Assembly (NCBI RefSeq): GCF_029784165.1
Contig: NC_073695.1
Coordinates: forward strand, 54,209,967 to 54,273,966
From: Wyeomyia smithii
Taxonomy: Eukaryota; Arthropoda; Insecta; Diptera; Culicidae
Reading direction: 5' to 3'
DNA: 64,000 bases
Each line of letters begins with the position of its first letter. Position 1 is the stretch's first letter. Under the pieces are notes generated by a model that had not been told where the DNA came from, made no database searches, and saw only the letters and a list, made by a program, of their open reading frames with translations. The translations under genes and the position numbers were made by a program. Shown in pieces: positions 33,952 through 45,871 of the stretch.

Positions 33952-35730
33952 TTGGACTTTTCGTAACTTTTCTAATTTTTTCTAATAAGATAAAAAGTAA
34001 GAAAGTATGACAAAAAAATAGTAGATGAAATTCGGCTGCTTACTAAAAAAGGGAGGTAGTTTAAAATATTACAACTGACATAGACTGACGAGAATTGGTA
34101 ATTTACCCCATCTTAAAAAGTTGTTTTTTTTTTAAGAATTTGATTGTTCTATGAAAATCACAAAAGGTTAACTAAACATTGATGGTTGTTCGATGATGTA
34201 GAAATTAGAAAAAAAGTCAAAACTTTCAAAAAACTATTTATTTTATTTGAGCAAATTTATTTTTGAATGCATATTTTTTTAAGGACAATATTATTACTTC
34301 CATCTTCGCCGAAGACACTACACCAATTACAGAAACCTTTTAAAAATAGAATTAGAAGAAGAAGAAAAATTTTTATTATTGATAGACACCCGGCGCAGGA
34401 GATCTACTAACAATGTGTAGTTTTCCAAAAAAAAAAAATTCAAAAAAGCGAGTTTGTTGAGATGCTTCATTTTTCATTTTTTCATCGTATTTTTTTAAAT
34501 CTTCCTTTATGGTATGTTTCTCTTGGAACGACAAAAATGCCATCTAAAACTTTACAGATAAAAAAAGTTTTTTTTTTTGGAAAATCGTAACTTTTTTCCA
34601 TTTCTTTATGAGTAAACAACCATCAATATTTAGCTAACCATTTGTAGTTTTCATAAAAAAAAATAAAATCTTAAGACAAAATAAGTCGTGATTTAAAAAT
34701 ATAATAATACCACAAAATGACATTTCTAGCCCATGGGAACATATGCGCAAAATTTCAACCAGATCAAAAATTGTCTATTGAAATAGGGGCTGTCCACATT
34801 CCACATGGACACAAAAATCGTCATTTTAGACGTTTTCTACAACGAAAACGGTTAGCAATTTATATGATCAAAATTCAGCCAAAACGCCTAAAAACGTTAA
34901 ACAGCGGAGGTCCTAACAGAAATGAATTCCAAATTTAATAGAAAACCGTTCGAATGAGCAGAGAAACACCTCTAAAACAAGAAAAACTGGTCAAAAATTG
35001 ATCTAAAATTAGTATCCAATAACTTAAAAAAACTTAAATCAGAAAAAAAACCAAACTCAAGGAAAAACTATATCAAATTTAATTCAAAATGCATAAAAAC
35101 TCTAGTTAATGTAGCTTAAAACATCTGAAAACAATTTTTTTCAAATAGAAAAGATGATTACTGAATTTAGTTCAATCTAGATTGAAAAACGTCACTAATA
35201 TCTAGAAAAAGCCTACAATGGAAATGATGGTTTATGACGCTTTATTCAGGCAGCAAAGATAAAAGAATAGAATGTTTCGCAGGGAACAAAAAAAAGCAGA
35301 AAAAATGATTTAAAATCATGTTAAAAAGCCTTTAGAAAACTGATTAAGCAAATGAGGTATTCCGAACTAACTTAAAATGTTCAACGAATGAACTAACTTA
35401 AAATGTTAACGTTCTAAAAGAAAAGGGCAAAGCAGAAAATGATTCCAAATTTAGCGAAAAGTGGATGTGGATGGATGAGACTAGAGACGGAACTTATTCC
35501 AAATTGAGCTTCAACTAAGTGCACCAAAGATCTTTATTAACGAAAGAAAATGATTAAAAAAGAAATAATTCTTAGAAGCAAAATTTATCACAAATACAGC
35601 TGACAACGACTCTAAAACCAGAATAGCTGTAGATTTTTTTTGCTGATTTCCATTTCTTTGGTAAAATATCGTGTCCACGTGGACATTATTATTATTCATT
35701 ATTAGTTTCTGCTCCACCGTTTTTCTCCTC
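33952..35730. other. Amph: AT-rich intronic stretch with degenerate interspersed repeats
   Basis: No coding frame is recognised. The word GGACAATATTATTACTTCCA followed by TCTTCGCCGAAGACACTAC (about 34290) is a member of the module also seen near 30.8, 43.8, 45.1 and 45.35 kb. Confidence 0.4.
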
Positions 35731-36526
35731 TAGCAAAAGGATTCGTAGGGCAGTATCAAGCAGGCTTAACGCAAGTACGTGTTACTACGAATCAAATCTT
35801 CACTCTCTGGCAGATCATAAATGCCGGGAGTACGACGTTCCCACACATCACGTCTTTTTGGACTTCATGGCAGCTCATGATACAGTCGATCGAGACTAGC
35901 TATGGCAAATAATGCACGACTACGGTTTTCCGTTTAAAGTGACACGATTTATTCAAGCTACGCTGGATCGAGTAATGTGTTACGTGTGCGTATTGTGGAC
36001 ACCCTCGAATCCCTCTGCAACGCGCAAAGGGTTGAGACAAGGAGATGGACTATCTTGCACGATGTTCAACATTGCCTTTGAGGGTGCAATCCGACGAGCT
36101 GGCATCGAAACACGAGGCATGATTTTCAGCAAAGGTAGTCAACTCATAGGCCTCTGCAGACGACCTCGACGTTATTACGAGTACCTTCGCGACGGCGGAA
36201 GCAATCTGCGCCTGACTAAAAGTGAAGGCTATTAGAGTTGGACAAAAAATTAATGTTACTTTGTCCTCCCATGGTCGCTGATCATGGACGGCGTTAAACT
36301 TGCAGTGGTAGATGGTTTGGAAACTTGGGTTCTTTGGCAACCGCCGACAATGACACAAGTAAGAAGATCCAACGACGTTTTCAAGCTGAGAATCGCGCCT
36401 ACTTTGGCCTTCGCAGGACGCTTCAATCCAGGTGCGTACGGCACCGCACGAAACTGACGTTGACGACCTCCGTTAAACCAGTAGTTCTCTATGGACCTGA
36501 AACCGTGACGCTGCTCACGGAAAATA

Positions 36527-38407
36527 AACTATGGTCTGTTATAAACGAAGTTGTATTTAACAAAGCACGCTATAGACAAAACGAAGAAATCACTTTGGTT
36601 GAAAATGGTCAGAAAATTGAAACACCATATATTGTAGCTGAAGCTTTCAATGAATATTTTATAAACGTAGGACAAGTAGGGCCTGTAAACGTTCCTCAGA
36701 CAAATTTTCAAACCTCGCAAAATGTTATTTGCAATCATGAATTTGATTTCGCTCAGGTCGAAGAAACAAATATTGTACAAACGATAATCAATCTCAATCG
36801 TGCTACAGCAGTTGTAAAAGATGGTTTATCTGTAAAATTTATTTTTCATACAAGAGATTGTGTAGCACCAACTTTAACAAATCTAGTAAATCAAATGTTT
36901 AGAACAAATGAGTATCCAACTTCGTTGAAAATTGCTAAAGTCATACCTCTATTCAAGTCTGGTGATTGCACTTCGAAAAGAAGTTTCAGACCAATATCCA
37001 TCCTGCCAGCTACATCGAAAATTTTTAAAAGAATAATAGAGAAACAAATTAAAATGTATCTGCTTGAAAATGACATCATAAACACAAACCAGTATGGTTT
37101 CCTTCAAAAGTCAAACACGGTAGCTGCTTCGGCAGATCTTATGAATGTTGTATACACTGCTAGAGACAACGGTTTGAAAATCGCATGTATATTTTTGAAC
37201 TTAAGTAAAGCTTTCGATTGTATATCCCACTCGATACTGTTACGAAAAATACGAATGTATGGCTTTAGTGAATCTGCGTCAAGTTTGTTAGAGACTTATC
37301 TAGAGCAAAGACCGCAGTACACCTTTGTTAACAATTGTTATAGCTCATCTTGTGTCATAAAATCAGGCGTCCCACAAGGTTCAATTTTGGGTCCTTTACT
37401 TTTCATTATTTTTGTTAACGATATGTTGGGTTTGCCCTTAAGAGGTCGCTTGCAGTTGTATGCAGATGATGCCTGTCTCATCTGTGAAGCAAAAACGTTC
37501 GAAGAGCTTGAAGCGAATATGCAACACAATCTTAACCTACTGTTACATTGGTTGAACTCAAATAGATTGAGATTGAATGTTGAAAAATCCTGCTATATGA
37601 TAGTAAACAGTTCTACTTCATTAGATATTAGAGTTGACTCAATACCATTGAAAAAAGTAGATTCAACGAATTATTTAGGACTGGTTATTGATTCCAGTCT
37701 ATCGTGGAAAAACCATGTAGATCATGTTATTAAGAAAATAACACCTTACGTATTTGCTATTAAAAAAGCAAGACCATTCATTACCGAAGATATTTCATCT
37801 TACGTACATGAGCTGCCTATGGGGATGTGCGTATTTGCTATTAAAAAAGCAAGACCATTCATTACCGAAGATATTTCATCTTACGTACATGAGCTGCCTA
37901 TGGGGATGTGCCGCCGAAGTTCATTTAAAACCTCTAAAAGTACTGCAGAACAGAGTTGTCAAAACTATTTGTAATTTACCACTGCGCTTTCCTTCAATCG
38001 AGCTGTATGATGAAAAAACACTATCTGTTGATTCACTATGCACTTACAATATACTACTGCATATCCATAAATACGCCATAATTTAATAAAATCAATGTAA
38101 GATTAGTTCGAGTATCCGCAATTCATGCACACAATAATAGGCGACATGATGCTATGTATGTGAGTGGTCCAAGAACTACATACGGTTCAGAAAACATTTT
38201 CTATAGAGGTATCATAATGTACAACACCTTACCACTAGAAATGAAGCATTTAAATGTAAGATTGTTCAAAAGAAGATTACGACAACACTTGTACAATTAG
38301 TTTAAGAAATTTTGTAACAGCCAACTGATAATTTTGTCTCTCTTCAAAGGTAGCTGATAACAGTTTGTTACAAACTCTTAGCTACAAATACAATAAATAA
38401 AGCAAAA
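36527..38407 (+). mobile_element. CR1/L2-like non-LTR retrotransposon inserted in the RTE relic
   Basis: An open frame of about 1.5 kb (36325-37974, whose first part is RTE sequence) encodes an RT with FRPISILPATSKIFKRIIEK, IFLNLSKAFDCISHSILLRK (motif A Asp replaced by Asn in FLNLSKAFD), SGVPQGSILGPLLFIIFVND (motif B) and LQLYADDACLI (motif C intact). The C-terminal region continues in another frame (EVHLKPLKVLQNRVVKTICN and, near the end, LPLEMKHLNVRLFKRRLRQH), and a stop lies at about 38299. The 3' end is AATAAATAAAGCAAAAAA. AAAATA occurs at both borders (36521-36526, 38408-38413), a probable short target duplication. No endonuclease is present (5'-truncated), and an exact 81-bp tandem duplication lies within it. 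Confidence 0.8.
37750..37911 (+). repeat. Exact in-frame 81-bp tandem duplication in the RT thumb region
   Basis: 37750-37830 and 37831-37911 are identical, each encoding VFAIKKARPFITEDISSYVH plus seven more residues. The length is a multiple of three, so the upstream frame is kept. No difference between copies was seen, so the duplication is recent or a sequencing/assembly artefact. Confidence 0.9.
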
Positions 38408-39079
38408 AAAATATACGCACACTGGCCGTATTTGAACGGGAAGTGCTGCGGACAATATTTGGTGGAGTACAAACTGAAAGCCGAGAGTGGCTCAGACGTA
38501 TGAATCACGATCAAGGGCCTTACGTTGATATACCACTATGACCCTAATCTCCATCCATATGAACTCTAATCACGGCTGGCACACACTCAATCGATAATTT
38601 GTAATCTGTTGTGAATACTTTCCAATTATTTACATACTGGCATTCAAATTTGAGTACACGCGTTTAGATCTTTGCACAAGACGCTTAGCCTTATGTTTAT
38701 TTCTACTTTCAAAGCAACTATCGTACTGCTGTTAGTAGATTTGCATCCACTAACAGCCGAGTATCTTATCTCGTAGTTACATGCATATTCATTTCTACTT
38801 CCTCGCTGCAGCTGAATGAACGCACAGGGGATATCAGTTTTATTGCACATGACTTTCCAAGCACTTTTACGAGGTAGACAACTCGTATAAGCGTGCCGGA
38901 TTTGCATACTATCCTCAATTAGCCTTTTTTATTAAAGATTCGATCAAATTTGTTTGAGTTGTAAAGACATTGATTGTTACTTAATATGGTGACTGTCACT
39001 ACCACCATTGAATTCGATTATCTGTTATGTTGTACCCCTACGGGCAGCAACTTGCAGTTCATCAACCTTTCTCCCTTGT

Positions 39080-39640
39080 TTTGTTGTTGTTAGAAACCAA
39101 AATATGCTAACCCAGGACGATACGCTCCCTGACATACACGACAGCTGTTGCAAAGATATTCCCGATGCGAAACCTGTTTTAAAAAAATGGTATTGGTAGT
39201 CTCCCCATTCAATTTTCGCATAAACTTTTCCAGCAATGTGATAACCGAGTAAACTAGAAAAAGCACAAGAGGTTTACCCTCACTGCCAAACGTGTGCGAC
39301 CGCGTTGTGATCTGAGCACTTGTTTCGATTCTGCGCACGTTCAATCGAACCCGACCGTTGCCGTGCCGGTTGTCTGCCATTACGGCTCTATTGAGGCGAA
39401 GTAGCTCAGCAGATCTTACCACATCTCATCATGCGCGCGCTGCGCCACGGTGACGGTGCGGGCAAATAGAAAGTTCGAAAAAAAAACCAGCAACTGAGAT
39501 GCACTGGAGAATGCGACGGAGGTTCGACTCTGGCAGCTGGTTGTCTTACTTAAATTGACGGTGTCAGCGGGTGTGTACTGTGTGTGTGTGTACTCGAGTT
39601 TGCATAGTAGGGAAGGTTGCATTTAAAAAGTTTCGTGATA
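39080..39640 (-). other. CG-rich block in Amph intron, possible minus-strand promoter and first exon
   Basis: In an otherwise AT-rich intron this block is GC-rich (for example GCGCGCGCTGCGCC on the plus strand near 39435). On the minus strand, an ATG at about 39380 opens MADNRHGNGRVRLNVRRIET and continues SAQITTRSHTFGSEG up to a good donor, G|GTAAAC, at about 39279. Upstream of the ATG lies a 200-bp leader-like sequence. I recognise no protein family. It could be the first exon of a nested antisense gene, an alternative Amph promoter, or an enhancer. Downstream exons were not identified. Confidence 0.3.
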
Positions 39641-42600
39641 GGGTAAAGGCAACGGTTGTGGGCAACTGTAGTTATTTGTGCAACAAATCGATTCTTTTAT
39701 TTCTATGAAATATTTAACTCAACAAGCTCTACTACAGTGAAATCAAATGATTTCAGTTATCTACTTCATAAGTAAGTACGGTACAAATGTTTTCGAATGT
39801 ATTTTCAAATTTTACTACACTATCTCGTTTGTTTTTTTTTATAGACATGAAAAATTTTTGTTAGAAAAACCGTTTTGCCTTAAGAGTGACTATTTTGCAA
39901 TGTTCAGAATTGTTTTAGGCAACTAAATTGTCTTTCTAAAAATATCTTAATTTGAAAAATTTTGACCGTGTTTTTGCTCTTTGTTTTTGTATTTAACTAT
40001 TTTATTTCACATGAAAAAAAAAATCTCCTAACTACTTTCTCTTTGTCATTATTTAGAAATATCGATTTATTGAAGAAGGTTCTAAAATTTCAGTCATTTT
40101 TAAACATAACTCTAAATAATTTTTTGAAATATGAAGTACGTAAAGTTGCTTAGTTTAGTAAGTCATACACTACACACCCACTAAGTTTCATTGAGTTCCG
40201 AGAGAGTGCTGCGAACATCTGTAGTTGGCGCGAAATCCGTCAGAAACAGTTTCGCATAATTTATATAGTGAAACTTATTTTATAAAACAACTTGGTAATC
40301 TATTTTCACTGATAAAATTCACTAAAACTTTCGTTTGTGCTGTGTAGGTTATGCAAGCATACTGAGGCATTTCAAATTATTATTCGTAGAAACCTGCTCC
40401 AATAACGTAATCGTTCGGGTTTGTGATTAGGTTTGTGATCACGTACCTCCTCGGAGACAGGTTTATTGCAGACTTGTGTTATTCTCAACAAATTTACTCG
40501 TTTCGAGTTGATTAATAGTCACAATAGAGCTTGAATTGTTTTCTCTACATCAGGTTGTCAAAAATAGCAAGCGATTAGCCCGGTGACACATAATGTGTGT
40601 TTGTTGTCTGATACATTCACCGAAACGTGGTTGTAAGCGAGAGACATGTTTTGATACAGGCATGAAAAGCTAAGAATTTCTAGTACGTGATATAAACCGA
40701 AAGCTACAGACAATTTAACTATTGCATAATTTTACTATTCCCTTACCATTATCATTGGATTCTATAAAACTTTCTTCGTTGATCGAACTGCGTGCCTAAT
40801 GTAAACCCCGTACTAATCACCAATTGAATCATCATTCCGATCAGACAGATCGGCTCACTGCTGGTCAATCCGCGTCTCCATGTCTTGCAATTCATTTTCC
40901 GGTCCGATTCAAGTGCCAGATAGTTGCTGCAAAATAACTCGAAAGCAACTTTGTTGATTGGATGAAAGTAAAAGCACCATAATTGCTTTCTTCTTTCACT
41001 CCTCCTATCTTATGGGACTTTTTTTTTTTTTCAAAACAGTCTCACACCCGTAGGCAGTGACCGGTTTTCTTTAATTCCACCTAAACCCTTCCGCTCGGAA
41101 GATTTCGCGATGCTGAATGCCGTGGATGGAGGAAATGTCGAAAGACATTTCTTGACCCCAGATACGACTTTCATTTAGTTGGCATTCCTCGATGTGTGTT
41201 GTTACGAAAGTCCGTCGCTGCAATGTGGCCCATCAACCTTTCATCTAGGCGCTAGGCTCATAAATCAATTTCTGAATAATACACAAACAGCGCTTCAACA
41301 ACGCCACCGTCAACAGGGACAACTTTTTGCCAGACATGCTGCGACTTAAAATTTGAAGAAAAAAAAACTGCCATATTACTACACATTGCATGTTGCTGCT
41401 GGTCTGCACAGAGCACAGCCGGCCACCAGACCGAACGGAGATGAGAGTGAGAAAACACACTATAAATCCAACCATAAATAAATAAATCGAAGCAAAAACG
41501 GCGCGGAAAATTCTCTTAAATTAAATACTTCGTCATTTGAACGCGTCACGACGGTCGCGACCGTCCGCGGAGAAATGGACGATGAAAAACAAAATTTTAG
41601 CATTCCTCAAGTTCAATTGATGATAAGCAATTTGCAAACTGTCGATGGTAGTTTGCCTTTTTTCTATTGCTTTATCTGGTAAATATCAGGAGGGTCAATC
41701 AAGCTCAAGCTTTATCTGTTGAATATGAGCCAGATGATGTTATTCATGGAATGTTTTGTTATTGTTTTGTTCAAGGTGTAGACACACAATCTCTAAATGA
41801 GTATCGAAATTTATGATAGCATTGTGCTGTGTTACATGGCATGAATAACGGTAAAAATAATCAGCTCGAATCGAAAGAAAGGTTGTCAACGTTGTTAAAA
41901 GCTCAATCAGAAATTCTTTAGACAAGTCAATATCACCCTTTTATTGTAAGTCGGAACTTACCAGTTAAAGCTGTCAAACGGTGGATGTCTATGCTGGGAT
42001 AAAATCAATATTTAATTAGTCGTAAACCGGCACTTATGGTGACTTTGGTTTTTATTAAATTAGCAATAAACTGAGTGTCATAGAAGCGCGGAAAGTGCTT
42101 TTTTGACGCTGTTTGGTTACATTGGCTGCTGTGAAATAATTCAGGCTTTGTGAGTTCACAATCATAAATTACCACTACTACATTAAAGTCGCTTTCGACG
42201 CGGTTTTTTACGCTTAGTTTTGCGAATTTCGGAATTAGAAAAATAATTTTTCACACGACATTTTTTCTAATGATTCCTGTTTCAAATCGTTCATTGAATG
42301 TCGGACACACTCCAAAATCAATTCTCGAAAAAGCAAAACCAAAGTGCTACATTCCGATTGGGAATTTGATTTGTATATTTAAACAATTTTTCCATAGATC
42401 AAGTTAGTTTTTGCGCGACTTTTCATTCAACTGTTATTCAGTTTTAGTAACCTAACATGTCGTTCAGAACGCTACATTAGATATTCTTTAAAAAGCCAAT
42501 ATTGATTGATAATCTTTATCCACTTGAAAGAGAAATATTTTCTTAAAAAAATTTTAGCCCCAAAAAATGTGTAAAATTTGGAAATTGTTTACGGAAACAT

Positions 42601-42840
42601 CGCTTATAAAGGATTTTTAGTTTCCTAGAAACAGTAAGTCTCTGTTTTGGAAATCGGAATGGCGTTGGACACCAAAATAATGTTACCGTTTTTCTGTTTC
42701 TGAGATCTGAAAACAATCAATAGTGCAGAGCTTTACCAGAAGTCGCCAACTGAATAGTGTCAGTTTCTTAGTATCATGTCGGTTCTGAAAATACCAGCTT
42801 TTTTCAAATTTATCAAATGTATGAACCGAAAACCTCTTGG
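39641..42840. other. Amph: Amph intron, no exon seen
   Basis: AT-rich intron with a moderately GC-rich island around 41080-41580. A 35-codon frame from ATG 41576 (MDDEKQNFSIPQVQLMIS) has no recognised family. No confident coding or repeat feature was identified. Confidence 0.4.
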
Positions 42841-42842
42841 AA

Positions 42843-43570
42843 AAAATTAAACTGTTGGCTGGCTAGACCATGTGGATAGAGCGAGGCCAGCAGAATACAG
42901 CGTCCCATTTTAGCGTTTTCAGACACGTTTCGAGAACGTTAGCAATATGTGGTCAAGCGTTGTCGTGCAAAAGAATCACTTTTTCTTCACTTTTCCTGTA
43001 TTGTGGCTGTTTTTCCTCTAATACTACTTTAATACTCTGAATGCATCATTTGTCGTTCAGAGAGAGCTCCTGTTATGGTTTCACTTCCAATTCAGCGTCC
43101 ACGATTTTTTATAGCTAAAAGACGTTCCATATCTTCTTAATGTAGAGTCACAATTTTCGTAGCAAATGGCGCTTGAATTCCGACATTTTCACACAACAAA
43201 TCAAAATTGGCCAATCGAAAATTGATAAACTTGATGATTTGCAGTTGTTGTTGAACAATATGTGGTCAAGCGTTGTCGTGCATAAGAATCCTTTTTTCGT
43301 CACTTTTCCTGTATTGTGGCTGTTTTTCCTCTAATACTACTTTAATACTCTGAATGCATCATTTGTAGTTCAGTGAGAGCTCCTGTTATGGTTTCACTTC
43401 CAATTCAGCATCCACGATTTTTTATAGCTCAAAGACGTTCCATATCTTCTTAATGTAGAGTCACAATTTTCGTAGCAAATGGCGCTTGAATTCCGACATT
43501 TTCACACAACAAATCAAAATTGGCCAATCGAAAATTGATAAACTTGATGATTTGCAGTTGTTGAATCAAC
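42843..43570 (-). pseudogene. mariner (DD34D) transposase relic with internal tandem duplication
   Basis: Minus-strand reading gives SETITGALSERQMMHSEY, then IRGKTATIQEK, VILLHDNA and PHIANVLETCLKTLKWDAV, the central transposase region with the HDNA(R)PH second-Asp block characteristic of mariner elements. Stops and indels are frequent. The N-terminal helix-turn-helix part and TIRs were not found. A 312-bp stretch of the relic is present twice in tandem (separate entry). Confidence 0.75.
42943..43563. repeat. Tandem duplication (312-bp unit) inside the mariner relic
   Basis: The units 42943-43254 and 43255-43563 both start CAATATGTGGTCAAGCGTTG and end in GATTTGCAGTTGTTG, with only a few substitutions and a short end difference. 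The duplication is younger than the decay of the mariner copy because both units share its stops. Confidence 0.85.
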
Positions 43571-43910
43571 CTCAGGTTACAATAAACCGTTGCCGATGTG
43601 TTCTTTTTTACCGACTGTTAATACTGGTGATTTTCAATTTTTACACCTGGCACTTCGGACCAATTCCAAGTAACATGAGACAACGATTTCAACAGACCAT
43701 CTTAGATCTGGCTGGAACTTCGTGTTCGTGCAGATGCTTCTATAGGCTAGAGATGTCATTTTGTGCTATAAGTTTTTTTTTAATCACAACTTATTTTTGA
43801 GTCAGAACCGTTCGTTCGATCGGTGTGACGTCTTCGGCAAAGTTGCAGGTAATAATTTTGTCCTTCCAAAACAATATGCACTGTAAAAAATTTTTGTGAA
43901 CAAACATGAA

Positions 43911-44026
43911 ATAATTATCTCAGAAGGTTTATTTTTTAAAACTTTTTATTTTTTATGATAGTTACAAAATAATTTTCTCAGAAGGTTTATTTTTTAAAAC
44001 TTTTTATTTTTTATGATAGTTACAAA
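43911..44026. repeat. Two tandem copies of a 58-bp AT-rich unit
   Basis: The unit contains CTCAGAAGGTTTATTTTTTA and TTTTTATGATAGTTACAAA, repeated with one visible substitution (ATTATCT versus ATTTTCT). It lies among degenerate interspersed repeats. Confidence 0.8.
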
Positions 44027-44029
44027 AGG

Positions 44030-45870
44030 TTAGCTTAACATTGATGATTATTTCATTGTGGAGAAAAGAAAATGGTAATAATTTCGTTCCAAAAACACCG
44101 CAAGGAAAAAAATTCTTAAAAAAAAGGTGGAAAATAATTCTAAATTAATTATAGATCATTCCATATCAAGCGACATCGAAAAAGTACAAACGATACAGTT
44201 TACCTTGCGACGCACGCGCTGTTTGATTTAACCGTTGCGTAGTTCAGTCAAAAATCAATTCGAAAAAAAAAATAGAAATAAACTTTCGGAACTTCGTTCA
44301 GCAGTAGATCTCAGAAGTTTTGTCTTCTCGAAAAAGGTTCCCATGCAAAATGCCAGTTCAATCGTGCAGCAGCCTCCTTCCCAGAGGTACAAAATTGTAT
44401 TCCTTCTTACAGAAATTTGATTATCTGAAATCTACTATATACTCCGACATTACTTCGCCAGAATAAAGTGCTGAAACTAGACACCTTGTTGTCCATGAGA
44501 GAACCAGCAACATGGCATGGCAGCAAAATTAGTAGGCAACAAAAAAAGAATAGCGATAAAAATTTCAAAGTCTCGAAATAGAAAAGCTAAAGTTTAAAAA
44601 CCTGTCCTTTTTAGCTTTTTATTCCTTGGCTTTGAAAACTTTGTCGCTATTCTAAGACAACTTTGACTGTTTTGATGCTCAAAATACGGAAGTCCCATTG
44701 AGCCGAAATTTTGCATGGGGACTTTTTTCGAGGAGACGGAACATTTCAACCCTACTGCAAAATTGAATTCGAAGGTCAAATTTTTCCCATGCAATCCATT
44801 GGCACTCTAATAAACGGTAATGCAGAACTATTATTGAAAAAAAATTAAAGATCAAATGCTCTGGGGCGGCACTCTCCTGAGGTAATATGAGTTAATCTCG
44901 AGATATACCGTTTTTAGGAAGCCAGTTTTAATTCCTCAATGAGTATGAATCGCATGATATGGAAAAAACCAAAACTGGTATCGTAAAAATGGTATATCTA
45001 AAAATTGACTCATAGTACCTCGCGGTGATAGTTGTTTTTACGTGAAATTTTTCAAGGAACACGGTCAAATTTTCAAATTTGAGATAAAAAAGGATCTGGA
45101 AACAATTCCGGTAAAAAACTTATATTTTTTTTGGAAGGACCAAATTATTATCTATAGCTTTTTCGAAAACACTAAACCGATTAAACAAGACAAGTTTAGA
45201 CACTAGAAGAATATTTTTTAACATTGTTAAATTGTTGGTGCACAAAAAAAAGATTTTCAAAAAACCTTGGAAGATAATGAATCTAAATGTTTGCTCTAAA
45301 CATTTTTTTCTCAGAAAAAAAAATTCTAGGAGTACATTTTATTCGGAAAGACAAAATTATTATCTATAACTTTGTCGAAGTTGTCACCCCGATCAAACAA
45401 ACAGCTCTAGCTCTAAAAATATTTTGTAATCATCGATACCGTTTTTACATAAGCCCTTCTCAAAAATGAGTCATGATTCATAAAAACTCTAGCTCATAGA
45501 AACATCTGTGCGAAGCCAAACCAAAAATGACAATTGAAAAAATTTGGTCGACGTCATTCCGGTTTCGGAAATACCCATATTCCATAGTATGTGATTGATT
45601 CTTACAGGTTTTAAGAAATTAGCAATCGCCATCTTGAATTGTGAAGTAACGTTGGACACCGACTTGGTTTTAAAAACAACAATATTTCGGGCTTTTTTTA
45701 TTGTTTTGCACTGTTTGACACAGCTAGAATCGGGCCGAAAATTTTTATTGGTTAAAAAATTGGAACGTTGATCGCTTTAAGGTTTCATTTCCCGAAGTCT
45801 GATTGAACTCAAAGTTTGCATGGGAACTATTAGAGAAAACGAAAATTTTGAGCTATGAGGCTTATATCCG
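44030..45870. repeat. Cluster of degenerate interspersed-repeat modules
   Basis: Two inverted copies of a short module reading SKKVPMQN in translation occur (plus strand about 44325-44350, minus strand about 44705-44730). Two copies of GGAAGGACCAAATTATTATC-like sequence lie at 45134 and about 45350. No long coding frame is present. This looks like an old, shuffled non-coding repeat family common in the window. Confidence 0.5.
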
Positions 45871-45871
45871 A

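Larger units (their letters stand above)
35735..38545 (+). pseudogene. RTE-clade (JAM1-like) retrotransposon relic, split by a CR1/L2-like element
   Basis: The left part (35735-36526) encodes KGFVGQYQAGLTQ, HDYGFPFKVTRFIQATLDRV, KGLRQGDGLSCTMFNIAFEG (motif B) and, in other frames, the degraded ADDLDVI (motif C region), then NVTLSSHGR-like remnants and KPVVLYGPETVTLLTE. The sequence then jumps to 38414, where it resumes with AVFEREVLRTIFGGVQTES and ends near 38545. It is a second, independent RTE copy related to that at 20.3-24.2 kb but in the opposite orientation. Multiple stops and frameshifts are present. Confidence 0.8.

Noticed and set aside
37754..38086. 110-codon frame suggesting a separate gene
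   Set aside because: Alternative frame of the duplicated RT segment that becomes the true thumb frame after a frameshift.
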